A stretch of DNA of 64,000 nt from Roseovarius faecimaris (GTDB taxonomy: Bacteria; Pseudomonadota; Alphaproteobacteria; Rhodobacterales; Rhodobacteraceae), in assembly GCF_009762325.1 (NCBI RefSeq), contig NZ_CP034348.1, positions 998,501-1,062,500 on the forward strand, given 5' to 3'. The position numbers and the translations under genes are program-made. Within the stretch, counting starts at the first letter, position 1, and each line of letters begins with the position of its first letter. Below, piece by piece: positions 34,258 to 42,342 of the stretch. The notes beneath the pieces were generated by a model. The model was not told the DNA's origin. It did not search any database and was given only the letters and a program-made list of their open reading frames with translations.

Positions 34258-35303
34258 TTGATCCAAAGGATATGGCACATTGTGTCGAGGCGATCCGCCA
34301 CGGGTCTCGTTCGTTTCACGCCGCTTCAAAACTCTTGCCGCGCAGCCTGCGCGACCCGGCGCTGGCGCTTTATGCGTTCTGTCGGCTGGCTGATGACGCG
34401 GTGGATTTGCAGGCGGCCAAGGCCGAGGCGGTTCTGACACTGCATGAGCGGCTCGATCTGGCGTATCGGGGTGCGCCGCGCAATGCGCCTGCCGATCGGG
34501 CTTTTGCCGCCATTATCGAGGATTTCGAAATGCCCCGCGCCTTGCCCCAGGCCCTGTTGGAAGGGCTTGCCTGGGACGCGATGGAGCGGCGCTATGAGAC
34601 GCTGTCGGATCTGCGCGACTACTCGGCACGGGTGGCTTCGGCGGTGGGGGCGATGATGTGCGTTCTGATGCGCGTGCGCGATCGCGATGCGCTGGCGCGG
34701 GCCTGTGATCTGGGCGTGGCGATGCAGTTGACGAATATCGCCCGGGATGTCGGAGAGGACGCACGCGAAGGGCGGCTGTATCTGCCGACCCAATGGATGG
34801 ACGAAGCGGGGCTGCCCCCGGAAAGATTTCTCGCCGATCCGCGCCATAGCGCCGTTACGCGCCGCCTGATCCGTCGTCTGTTACAGGAGGCCGAGGCGCT
34901 TTACATCCGGTCCGAGGCCGGAATCGGTGCCCTGCCGGTGGCCTGTCGGCCGGGGATTTTCGCGGCGCGCTTCATCTATGCCGGGATCGGCGGGCAGGTG
35001 CGGCGGTTGGGCTATAATGCAATCGACCACCGCGCGCGCACGCAGGACAGTCAGAAGCTCGGCTGGCTTCTGCATGCCACGTTTCGGGCGGCGGGCACGG
35101 TGGTGATGCCGCGCTCTTCTGTCATCCATGCGCGTTGCCTGCCCGAGACGGCCTTTCTGGTCGAGGCTGCCGCTGATCGGAGCGCGCCTGACACCGGCTG
35201 GAGCGATGCGCTCTATGGCACGCTTGCAGGTCTCAAGTCGCGCGATCAGGTGCAACGGGCGGCGTTGATGGCCGGCGCGCGCGGTGCTAAGACATCAGCA
35301 TGA
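34254..35303 (+). CDS. crtB: Phytoene synthase
   Basis: Joins two geranylgeranyl diphosphates to 15-cis-phytoene. The 349 residues carry SFHAASKLLPRSLRDPALALYAFCRLADDAVD (first Asp-rich DDAVD, partial), the YCAR-like region YSARVASAVGAMMC and the second Asp-rich signature AMQLTNIARDVGEDAREGRLYLP. The start overlaps the crtI stop (ATGA). tspO overlaps its own stop in the same manner, so crtI-crtB-tspO is one coupled unit. The C-terminal 60 residues (after LGYNAIDHRA) are typical of proteobacterial CrtB. Confidence 0.95.
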   Translation: MIDPKDMAHCVEAIRHGSRSFHAASKLLPRSLRDPALALYAFCRLADDAVDLQAAKAEAVLTLHERLDLAYRGAPRNAPADRAFAAIIEDFEMPRALPQALLEGLAWDAMERRYETLSDLRDYSARVASAVGAMMCVLMRVRDRDALARACDLGVAMQLTNIARDVGEDAREGRLYLPTQWMDEAGLPPERFLADPRHSAVTRRLIRRLLQEAEALYIRSEAGIGALPVACRPGIFAARFIYAGIGGQVRRLGYNAIDHRARTQDSQKLGWLLHATFRAAGTVVMPRSSVIHARCLPETAFLVEAAADRSAPDTGWSDALYGTLAGLKSRDQVQRAALMAGARGAKTSA

Positions 35304-35758
35304 TCTGGCTTTATTTCTGCATATTCCTCGCCGCCTGTTTCGCCGCAGGGGCAACTGGCGCCATGTTTCCGCCCGGAGACTGGTATGACGAGTTGGACAA
35401 GCCCACATGGACCCCGCCCAACTATGCCTTCCCGATCGCCTGGACGACGCTTTACCTGTGCATGGCCTATGCCGGGGCGCGCGCGGCAATCAGCCCTGAC
35501 AACGGGTTGGCCATGGCGCTCTGGGCGCTTCAGATCGCGCTCAACACACTTTGGACGCCGGTGTTTTTCGGGCTGCGCAAGATCAAGGCTGGTATGGCTG
35601 TTCTGGCCTGCCTCTGGGTGGCGGTCGCCGCGGCGATGGTGGCGCTTTGGCAGGTGGATTGGATCGCTGGGCTGTTGTTCGTGCCGTATCTGGCCTGGGT
35701 TTCCACCGCGGCGGCGCTGAATTTCTCAGTGATGCGGCTCAACCCTGGCCGGGCCTGA
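35300..35758 (+). CDS. tspO: TspO/MBR-family tryptophan-rich sensory protein
   Basis: A 152-residue outer/inner-membrane-associated protein with five membrane helices, homologous to the mitochondrial translocator protein. Signature segments are FPPGDWYDELDKPTWTPPNYAFPIAWTTLY and LQIALNTLWTPVFFGLRKI, with many Trp residues. In Rhodobacter sphaeroides TspO negatively modulates photosynthesis genes through porphyrin or oxygen cues; the same position after crtB suggests the same role. Start overlaps the crtB stop by 4 bases. Its 3' end overlaps the convergent crtC by 20 bases. Confidence 0.93.
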   Translation: MIWLYFCIFLAACFAAGATGAMFPPGDWYDELDKPTWTPPNYAFPIAWTTLYLCMAYAGARAAISPDNGLAMALWALQIALNTLWTPVFFGLRKIKAGMAVLACLWVAVAAAMVALWQVDWIAGLLFVPYLAWVSTAAALNFSVMRLNPGRA

Positions 35759-36680
35759 TCTCGGGCCCGAAGGTCCAGCCAGAGCGGCGCGGCACCCGGC
35801 AGGCCAGCACGGGCTTCAGCAGAGGCGAGCGGAAGCGGCGCAAATCTAGGGCCTCGTGCACGCCGGTCGTTTCTTCGCCATTGATCACCGTCCGCACCGC
35901 CGCGCGGCTGTAGAATGGCGCATCGAGCATGGATTGCACTTGTCGCGGCGTTGTGCCCGCATCGGCCCGGGTTTCGCGTTTCACGGCCCAGTTGCTGCGG
36001 CGAAACCGTGTTTTCGGTGGCAGGGCGATTTCTTCGGCGCGGCCATCGGCATCAAAATGAACTCCGAGCGACAGCGCGCTCCCGTCAAGGCGCGTGGCAT
36101 CGTAAAAACAAGTGCTGCCACCTGCGAGAGGAAAGCGGCCCCAGGTCCAATAGGAAAAATCCTGCTCCAGCGCCCGGGTGCCGAAATTGGCGTCGAAATA
36201 CCCATGTCCATCCCATTGCCAGCCCGGCGATTCCAGATCGACACGGATCGCCGAAGTGGGGGCGAAAGGCCGCCAGATATGCGTGCCGTCCGGGGTCAGG
36301 GTCGCCTCTACCCCGGTGAGTGCGCTGGGCGTGACGGTGACCGTGCCGCGCACGCGGCCGGGCAGGGGTGGGGCGGCAAGCTCGTTGATCTCTATGATCA
36401 GCCGTCCCCCCTGCCAGCGCATGGATGAGGGGCCGACGGTCAGCGTCTCGCGGCTTTGTCTGAGCGCCGCCTGTCCGCGATCGGTCATGGTGAAGCGTCC
36501 GCCTGGCCCGTAGGTGGCGACGTTGATGCAGACATGGTTCTGCGGGCGTCGGCGGCCAGACCAGGCATACCAGGGTGAGAAGACCGACCCGATGAAGCCG
36601 ATGATGCTGATCGCGCGTCCGCCGCTGTCGCTTATCCCGTCGACATACCACCAGGCATAGCCGTTGGAGGGGACCTCGAT
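35739..36680 (-). CDS. crtC: Hydroxyneurosporene synthase (carotenoid hydratase), start unresolved
   Basis: Adds water to the psi end of neurosporene or related carotenes. The family sequence is clear from SNGYAWWYVDG, then FIGSVFSPWYAWSGRR, NVATYGPGGRFTMTDRGQAAL, GYFDANFGTRALEQDFSYWTWGRF and FYDATRLDGS. No ATG, GTG or TTG exists in frame near the expected N-terminus. The first in-frame ATG upstream is at 36980, deep inside crtD; the next downstream is at 36488 and would remove conserved sequence. The coordinate given uses an ATC codon as a placeholder; an ATC start, or a sequence error near the crtD/crtC junction, would explain this. It overlaps crtD by about 49 bases and convergent tspO by 20. 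Confidence 0.82.
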   Translation of the reverse strand: MEVPSNGYAWWYVDGISDSGGRAISIIGFIGSVFSPWYAWSGRRRPQNHVCINVATYGPGGRFTMTDRGQAALRQSRETLTVGPSSMRWQGGRLIIEINELAAPPLPGRVRGTVTVTPSALTGVEATLTPDGTHIWRPFAPTSAIRVDLESPGWQWDGHGYFDANFGTRALEQDFSYWTWGRFPLAGGSTCFYDATRLDGSALSLGVHFDADGRAEEIALPPKTRFRRSNWAVKRETRADAGTTPRQVQSMLDAPFYSRAAVRTVINGEETTGVHEALDLRRFRSPLLKPVLACRVPRRSGWTFGPEIRPGQG

Positions 36681-38173
36681 GTTGAAATTGGGCTCTGCAT
36701 GATCGCTGCGGCCGCATGCTGGCCGGAGAGCGCCGCCATTGGCACACCCGCCCCCGGATGCGTGCCGCCCCCCGCCAGAAAGAGCCCCCCCAGCGCCGTG
36801 CGCGCCTGTGGCCTGTTCAGCGCTGCTGTCATGCCGTGCGGGCTCTGCCCGTAGAGTGACCCGGCCGATGCCGGATGCAGACCGGCAAAGCCCCTCGGCG
36901 TCGTGAGCGCGGTTGGATCCGGTGTCGGACTGAACCGAAGCCCGAAGCGCGCGAGGGTCTGAAAACTGCGTGTCGGACATGAGGGGGCCTCCTCTTCACG
37001 CCCGTCCGCAGGCAGCGGAGGAGCGTTTGCAATGGTTTCGAACCGTTCGAGCGCGGGCCGCGGTGCCGCGCCGTTTCGGTCCATCGCACAGACATAAACT
37101 GTTGGATCGTCGATATATTTTCCCTGCATGAGCGCGCGAAACTCGGGTTCGGGATCGGTCCGGAAAAACACATTGTGATAGGACAGTTCCGGCCCCGTGA
37201 CCTCGGCGGCAAAGGCCCAGACCTCAGCCGACAGGCTACGGGCACTGCGCAGGGTTTGCCGCCCGATATGGTCGGAGGCGCGGCCCATCAGGCCTCTGGC
37301 CAGAGCACGCGGGTCGCCATTGAACACGATCGCATCGGCGCTGACCGGCGTGCCGTCACCAAGGGTGATCCCGGTCACGACACCATCTGACGTGGTGATC
37401 CGCTTGACCGGCATATCATAATGATACCGGGCCCCATGTGCCCTGCCGAGGTCTTCGAGCGCCCGGGCGAGCCGGTGCATCCCGCCCTTGACGGCCCACA
37501 CGCCCGCGCTTTCGGCCCTCCAGATCAGGGCCAGAAGGGCGGGCGCATGATAGGGTGATCCACCGACATAAGTGGCATAGCGGCCGAAAAGCTGAACCAG
37601 GCGCGGGTCGCTGAAGCTGCGGGCAAGAAGGCCGTGCAGCGACGTGAACGGGGCCAGTTTGGGCAGAAGCCAGGGCCGGCCTGCCACATGCGCCGCGAGC
37701 GACCGGAAGGAGGGGGCGGGCGCGCGCATCATCGGCGCATCGAAGGCGTCAAAAAGCTGCCGCGCGCGCCGGTCGAATCGTCGAAACTCGCGGGCCGCCC
37801 GTGCTCCGGCAAAAGCGGTGATCGCGGCGGCGTTGGCCTCGGCCGTGTCATGCAGATCGAGTTGGCTGCCATCGGGCCAGAAATGGCGCGCAATCACGGG
37901 CTGGCGCAGAAGCGTCACATGCTCCTCCAGCCGGGCACCGCATTCGGCAAAGATCTGGTCGAACACCGACCGCATGGTCAGCACGGTCGGCCCGGCATCC
38001 ACTGGTCCGGCGGCGGATTGCACACAGCGCATCTTGCCGCCCGGAGCACTTGCCTGGTCGAAAACAAGCACATCAAACCCCGCATGAGCAAGTCGCGCTG
38101 CCGCCGTCAACCCGGCAACGCCAGCGCCGATGACAATCACGCGCCTGTCTCGCAGAGGGTGTGAGATGTTCAT
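36632..38173 (-). CDS. crtD: Methoxyneurosporene/hydroxyneurosporene desaturase
   Basis: FAD-dependent C-3,4 desaturase of the spheroidene pathway. The 513 residues begin with VIVIGAGVAGLTAAARLAHAG and FDQASAPGGKM, and include GPTVLTMRSVFDQIF, GRYATYVGGSPY and the C-terminal signature GLFLAGGGTHPGAGVPMAALSGQHAAAA. The normal family end falls near that last segment; here the frame runs about 20 residues further (SPISTSRSPPTAMPGGMSTG) over the beginning of crtC. That tail is odd and may mark a frameshift at the junction. The start faces crtE across a region with two CrtJ/PpsR operators. Confidence 0.92.
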   Translation of the reverse strand: MNISHPLRDRRVIVIGAGVAGLTAAARLAHAGFDVLVFDQASAPGGKMRCVQSAAGPVDAGPTVLTMRSVFDQIFAECGARLEEHVTLLRQPVIARHFWPDGSQLDLHDTAEANAAAITAFAGARAAREFRRFDRRARQLFDAFDAPMMRAPAPSFRSLAAHVAGRPWLLPKLAPFTSLHGLLARSFSDPRLVQLFGRYATYVGGSPYHAPALLALIWRAESAGVWAVKGGMHRLARALEDLGRAHGARYHYDMPVKRITTSDGVVTGITLGDGTPVSADAIVFNGDPRALARGLMGRASDHIGRQTLRSARSLSAEVWAFAAEVTGPELSYHNVFFRTDPEPEFRALMQGKYIDDPTVYVCAMDRNGAAPRPALERFETIANAPPLPADGREEEAPSCPTRSFQTLARFGLRFSPTPDPTALTTPRGFAGLHPASAGSLYGQSPHGMTAALNRPQARTALGGLFLAGGGTHPGAGVPMAALSGQHAAAAIMQSPISTSRSPPTAMPGGMSTG

Positions 38174-38201
38174 GCGTGATTGTTGACTCCTGAGCGCGAA
38201 G

Positions 38202-38219
38202 TGTCCAGTATGATTTACA
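38202..38219. promoter_or_regulatory. CrtJ/PpsR operator 1, crtD-crtE interval
   Basis: TGTCCAGTATGATTTACA is an exact TGT-N12-ACA match in the divergent crtD-crtE control region, 29 bases from the crtD start. It is paired with a second site beginning 25 bases further on, the usual spacing for cooperative binding. Confidence 0.75.
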
Positions 38220-38226
38220 CATCAGC

Positions 38227-38244
38227 TGTCTAATTATACAGACA
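38227..38244. promoter_or_regulatory. CrtJ/PpsR operator 2, crtD-crtE interval
   Basis: TGTCTAATTATACAGACA is an exact TGT-N12-ACA match, itself nearly palindromic (TGTCT...AGACA). It lies 21 bases before the crtE ATG and probably overlaps the crtE promoter. Confidence 0.78.
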
Positions 38245-38264
38245 AAGCCGCATGGGAGCAGATC

Positions 38265-39134
38265 ATGCCACTCTCCAACCGGATTGAAACTGCGATGGGC
38301 GCCGCCCTTGCCTCGACGCTGGCGGATACAGCCCCGGCGCGGCTTACCTCGGCGTTGACCTATGCCACGCAACCAGGAGGGGCGCGGATCAGGCCGACGA
38401 TCCTTTTGTCGGTGGCGCTGGCCTGTGGCGATGACAGGCCGGAGCTTTCGGATGCGGCCGCTGCGGCGCTTGAGCTGATGCATTGCGCGAGCCTTGTGCA
38501 TGACGATCTGCCTTGTTTTGACGACGCCGATCTGCGGCGGGGCAAACCATCGGTTCACAAGGCGTATTCCGAGCCGCTCGCCGTCCTGACCGGCGACAGT
38601 CTGATCATTCTGGCGATCGAAACCGTGGCCCGCACGGCGGCGCTGGACCCGGCGCGCGCCTCCGACATGCTGCTGACGCTGACCCGCTGCACCGGTGCCC
38701 CCTATGGGATCTGCGCGGGGCAGGGATGGGAGAGCGAGCCGCAGATCGACCTCAGCGCCTATCACAAGGCCAAGACTGCCGCGCTTTTCGTTGCGGCGAC
38801 GCAGATGGGAGCCATCTCGGCCGGGCATGACCCGGAGCCCTGGTATGACCTCGGGGCGCTGATCGGCGAGGCATTCCAGGTGGCGGATGACCTGCGCGAC
38901 GCCTTGCTGGACGAAACCACACTGGGCAAGCCGGTGGAGCAGGATCACCTGCATGGACGGCCCAACGCGGTGGCGCTGCTTGGGGTCAAGGGGGCCTATG
39001 AGCGGCTGTCTGACATCCTGGCAGGCGCGATTGCCTCGATCCCGTCCTGCCCCGGCGAAGCGGCGCTGGCCGAGGTGGTGCGCCTCAAGGCGAAGTCGAT
39101 CATGCCGAAAATGCCTGCCGGGCATCGGGCCTGA
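38265..39134 (+). CDS. crtE: Geranylgeranyl diphosphate synthase
   Basis: Chain-elongating prenyltransferase supplying GGPP for carotenoids and the phytyl tail. The 289 residues show GGARIRPTILL, the first Asp-rich motif at residues 80-87 (LVHDDLPCFDDADLRRG), TGDSLIILA, and a second motif in FQVADDLRDALLD, where DDLRD replaces the usual DDILD. GGGAGCAG precedes the ATG. crtF begins 5 bases downstream on the same strand. Expression is likely repressed by PpsR through two operators upstream. Confidence 0.95.
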   Translation: MPLSNRIETAMGAALASTLADTAPARLTSALTYATQPGGARIRPTILLSVALACGDDRPELSDAAAAALELMHCASLVHDDLPCFDDADLRRGKPSVHKAYSEPLAVLTGDSLIILAIETVARTAALDPARASDMLLTLTRCTGAPYGICAGQGWESEPQIDLSAYHKAKTAALFVAATQMGAISAGHDPEPWYDLGALIGEAFQVADDLRDALLDETTLGKPVEQDHLHGRPNAVALLGVKGAYERLSDILAGAIASIPSCPGEAALAEVVRLKAKSIMPKMPAGHRA

Positions 39135-39138
39135 GCCG

Positions 39139-40269
39139 ATGTCCGCAGCGCATCAGAGTCATCGTTTGACGGATGCGCCCCTGCAATGGCTCTCGCGCCT
39201 GATCGCGCGAAGTTCGGTGCAGGCGCGGGTGGCGCGGTGGCCTCTGGGTGGCCGTCTCGCACGTCGGGACGGTGACGAGATTTTTGATATTCTCCAGGGG
39301 TTTGTCAAATCCCAAACCTTGCTCGCGCTGATTGAGCTGGACATTCTTGAGCGGCTGCTTGATGCGCCTGCGACTGCAGAGCAGCTTGGTCTCGTGGCAG
39401 ATATCCCGGTGAACCGCATGGCGCGGCTTCTGGCGGCGGGGGCCGCGATCGGCCTGCTCAAGCGGCAGCGCGGTGAGCGATACCGCCTGGCACGGCGCGG
39501 TGCGGCGATCCTGGGGGTGCCGGGCCTGATGCAGATGATCCGGCACAATGCCGTGCTCTATCGCGACATGGCGGACCCGGTGCGCCTTTTGCGGGGCGGG
39601 CAAACGACGGAGCTGTCGCAATTCTGGCCCTATGTCTTTGGCGCGGGCGGAGAGGTCGATGCGGAAACCGCCGCGCGCTATTCGAAGCTGATGGCCGACT
39701 CGCAACAGCTTGTGGCGCAGGACACCCTGAGGATGGTCGATCTGCGCGGCGTCGGCACGCTGCTCGATGTGGGCGGCGGAAGCGGCGCGTTTCTGCGCGC
39801 AGCCTTGCGGCATTGCCCCGACGCACACGCGATTCTCTTCGATCTGCCCGAAGTCATGCCAAGTGCCGAAAAGGCCTTTGATGTGGCGGGCCTGTCGGAT
39901 CGGGTCACGCTGATCCCCGGCAGTTTCCGCAGCGAGGCACTGCCTCTGGGGGCGGATGTCATCACGCTTGTCCGGGTTCTCTATGATCATGAGGATGATA
40001 CGGTCAAGCATCTGATATCGAAGGTTTATGAGGCCTTGCCCCGAGGCGGGAGGCTGATCATCTCAGAGCCGATGTCCGGAGGAGAGCGGCCGGAGCCCGC
40101 GGGGGATGTCTATTTCAACTTCTACACGATGGCTATGGGCACCGGGCAAGTCCGCTCGGCGAATGAGATAGGACAACTTTGTGCCGATGCCGGTTTTGTC
40201 GAGATTCGCATGCCGCGCGCCCCGCGCCCCTTCGTGACCAGCGTCGTGACCTGCGCCAAGCCTGTTTGA
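39139..40269 (+). CDS. crtF: Hydroxyneurosporene O-methyltransferase
   Basis: SAM-dependent methylation of the 1-hydroxyl of hydroxyneurosporene/demethylspheroidene. The 376 residues have an N-terminal dimerisation region (IFDILQGFVKSQTLLALIELDILERL, partial) and a Rossmann methyltransferase core with motif I GTLLDVGGGSGAFLRAAL. LFDLPEVMP, LIPGSFRSEALPLGADVITLVRVLYDHEDD and RLIISEPM follow. The ATG at 39139 gives MSAAHQSH and fits the crtE spacing of 4 bases. The open frame extends further upstream inside crtE, without family support. Confidence 0.95.
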   Translation: MSAAHQSHRLTDAPLQWLSRLIARSSVQARVARWPLGGRLARRDGDEIFDILQGFVKSQTLLALIELDILERLLDAPATAEQLGLVADIPVNRMARLLAAGAAIGLLKRQRGERYRLARRGAAILGVPGLMQMIRHNAVLYRDMADPVRLLRGGQTTELSQFWPYVFGAGGEVDAETAARYSKLMADSQQLVAQDTLRMVDLRGVGTLLDVGGGSGAFLRAALRHCPDAHAILFDLPEVMPSAEKAFDVAGLSDRVTLIPGSFRSEALPLGADVITLVRVLYDHEDDTVKHLISKVYEALPRGGRLIISEPMSGGERPEPAGDVYFNFYTMAMGTGQVRSANEIGQLCADAGFVEIRMPRAPRPFVTSVVTCAKPV

Positions 40270-40291
40270 GCAGGCGGCCCTGCCGCGAAAG

Positions 40292-40309
40292 TGTAAAGAT
40301 AACTTGACA
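40292..40309. promoter_or_regulatory. CrtJ/PpsR operator 1 upstream of bchC
   Basis: TGTAAAGATAACTTGACA is an exact TGT-N12-ACA match. Its last six bases are TTGACA, a perfect -35-type element, so bound repressor would cover the likely bchC promoter. Confidence 0.78.
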
Positions 40310-40317
40310 CTTTAGAA

Positions 40318-40335
40318 TGTTTATATAGGCTGACA
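40318..40335. promoter_or_regulatory. CrtJ/PpsR operator 2 upstream of bchC
   Basis: TGTTTATATAGGCTGACA is a second exact TGT-N12-ACA match, starting 26 bases after the first. It contains the AT-rich TTATATAGG that probably includes the -10 region. The bchC start is 57 bases further on. Confidence 0.78.
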
Positions 40336-40392
40336 TTAAGCCTGTGAGGCATCCGTCCAATAATGGCCGGACGGAAACAAGGGGGAACCGAT

Positions 40393-41334
40393 ATGGAGGC
40401 GCGTGCCGTCTTTTTAAACGGTCCAAGGGATCTGCATCTCGACACGTTATCGCTGACTGACCCCGGCGCGGACGACCTGGTTGTGGATATTGCCTACTCC
40501 GGTGTGTCCACTGGCACTGAAAAACTTTTCTGGTCTGGTGAGATGCCACCGTTCCCGGGCATGGGCTATCCCCTGGTGCCGGGCTACGAGGCGGCGGGCG
40601 AGGTTGTTTCGGCCCCGCGCGGCTCGGGCTTCAAAACCGGTGATCATGTCTTTGTACCCGGCGCAAATTGCTTCGACGGGGCGTTCGGCCTGTTTGGCGG
40701 GGCGGCGTCACGTCTGGTTACGCCCGCAAGGCGGGTTACGCGGATCGATGCGGATCTTGGCGAGCAGAGCGCGCTTCTCGCGCTGGCGGCCACGGCGCGG
40801 CACGCCATCGCCGGGCTGGACAAGGCCATGCCTGAGCTGATCGTGGGTCATGGGGTTCTGGGCCGGCTTCTGGCACGGCTGACGATCGCTGCGGGGGCGC
40901 CCGCACCGGTGGTCTGGGAAGTCGAGCCCGGACGGCATTCCGGCGCAGAAGGGTATCAGGTGCTGCATCCGGATGAGGACAGCCGCCGGGATTACGGCGC
41001 GATCTACGATGCCTCCGGTAGTGCTGCTGTGCTGAATGAATTGATCGGACGGATCGCGAAGGGCGGCGAGATCGTCTTGGCGGGGTTTTATGCCGAACCC
41101 CTCAGCTTCGCCTTTCCGCCCGCCTTCATGAAAGAAGCGCGCCTGCGTGTGGCCGCGGAATGGGATCCGGCGGACCTGGTTGCGGTGCGCGATCTCGTTG
41201 AAAGCGGCGCGCTCTCACTTGGTGGCCTGATCACGCATCACGCCCACACCGATGATGTGCAGGGCGCTTATGAGACAGCTTTTGAAGACCCGACTTGCCT
41301 GAAAATGATAGTCAACTGGAAGGACGCAGCGTGA
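40393..41334 (+). CDS. bchC: Bacteriochlorophyllide a dehydrogenase (3-hydroxyethyl)
   Basis: Oxidises the 3-(1-hydroxyethyl) group to acetyl late in bacteriochlorophyll a synthesis. The 313-residue MDR-type dehydrogenase has [37 protein letters not shown] near the N-terminus (partial), [12 protein letters not shown], the cofactor region [16 protein letters not shown] and [13 protein letters not shown] C-terminus. ATG 40393 follows AAGGGGGAACC. It heads the bchC-X-Y-Z-puf operon; its TGA overlaps the GTG of bchX. Two CrtJ/PpsR operators lie in its promoter. Confidence 0.95.
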   Translation: MEARAVFLNGPRDLHLDTLSLTDPGADDLVVDIAYSGVSTGTEKLFWSGEMPPFPGMGYPLVPGYEAAGEVVSAPRGSGFKTGDHVFVPGANCFDGAFGLFGGAASRLVTPARRVTRIDADLGEQSALLALAATARHAIAGLDKAMPELIVGHGVLGRLLARLTIAAGAPAPVVWEVEPGRHSGAEGYQVLHPDEDSRRDYGAIYDASGSAAVLNELIGRIAKGGEIVLAGFYAEPLSFAFPPAFMKEARLRVAAEWDPADLVAVRDLVESGALSLGGLITHHAHTDDVQGAYETAFEDPTCLKMIVNWKDAA

Positions 41335-42332
41335 AGGACGATGTACCGAACCTGAAGGATTTCGACCAGCGCCTGCGCGATGAAGCGGGCGAAGACCTGG
41401 CCGATCTGATCACCGACGAGCCGACCAAGAAAACCCAGATCATCGCGATTTACGGCAAGGGGGGCATCGGGAAGTCGTTCACGCTCGCGAACCTGAGCCA
41501 TATGATGGCGGAACAGGGCAAGCGCGTGCTGCTGATCGGCTGTGATCCGAAATCTGACACCACGAGCCTGCTGTTTGGCGGCAAGGCCTGCCCGACGATC
41601 ATCGAGACCTCGACCCAAAAGGGCCTGTCCGGAGAGCCGGTCAAGATCGGCGATGTCTGTTTCAAGCGCGGCGGCGTGTTCGCCATGGAGCTGGGCGGGC
41701 CTGAAGTGGGCCGCGGCTGCGGCGGGCGCGGGATCATCCACGGTTTCGAACTCCTGGAGAAGTTGGGATTTCATGATTGGGATTTCGACTATGTGCTGCT
41801 CGATTTCCTGGGCGATGTCGTCTGTGGCGGCTTTGGTCTGCCGATTGCGCGGGACATGGCGCAGAAGGTGATCCTTGTCGGCTCGAACGATCTGCAATCG
41901 CTTTATGTCGCCAACAACGTGTGCTCGGCGGTGGAGTATTTCCGCAAGCTGGGCGGCAATGTCGGTGTCGCGGGTCTTGTCATCAACAAGGATGATGGCT
42001 CTGGCGAAGCGCAGGCCTTTGCCAAGGCAGTGGATATCCCCGTCCTTGCGTCGATCCCGCAGGATGACGACCTGCGCAAGAAATCCGCCAATTACCAGAT
42101 TGTCGGCACGGCTGAGAGCCAGTGGGGCGCCCTGTTCGCCGAACTGGGTCTCAACGTGGCCGATGCCCCGCCGGTTCGCCCGAAGCCTCTCACCCAAGAT
42201 GGTTTGCTTGAATTGTTCGATGGCTCGGAAACCGGCGCGGGTATCGAATTGGAACCCGCCACGGACGAGGACATGCGGGGCAAGAATGCGGAACCCAAAC
42301 AATCGCTTGAAGTGATCTATGACGATGCCTGA
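41331..42332 (+). CDS. bchX: Chlorophyllide reductase iron protein BchX
   Basis: Nitrogenase-like Fe protein of chlorophyllide a oxidoreductase, passing electrons to BchYZ with ATP hydrolysis. The 333 residues have the P-loop [35 protein letters not shown], the [4Fe-4S] Cys region [10 protein letters not shown] and [22 protein letters not shown]. The GTG at 41331 overlaps the bchC stop (GTGA) and has GGAAGGA 7 bases upstream, so it was chosen over an ATG-free extension to 41295. bchY starts 11 bases downstream. Confidence 0.95.
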   Translation: MKDDVPNLKDFDQRLRDEAGEDLADLITDEPTKKTQIIAIYGKGGIGKSFTLANLSHMMAEQGKRVLLIGCDPKSDTTSLLFGGKACPTIIETSTQKGLSGEPVKIGDVCFKRGGVFAMELGGPEVGRGCGGRGIIHGFELLEKLGFHDWDFDYVLLDFLGDVVCGGFGLPIARDMAQKVILVGSNDLQSLYVANNVCSAVEYFRKLGGNVGVAGLVINKDDGSGEAQAFAKAVDIPVLASIPQDDDLRKKSANYQIVGTAESQWGALFAELGLNVADAPPVRPKPLTQDGLLELFDGSETGAGIELEPATDEDMRGKNAEPKQSLEVIYDDA

Positions 42333-42342
42333 AGGACCGCGC

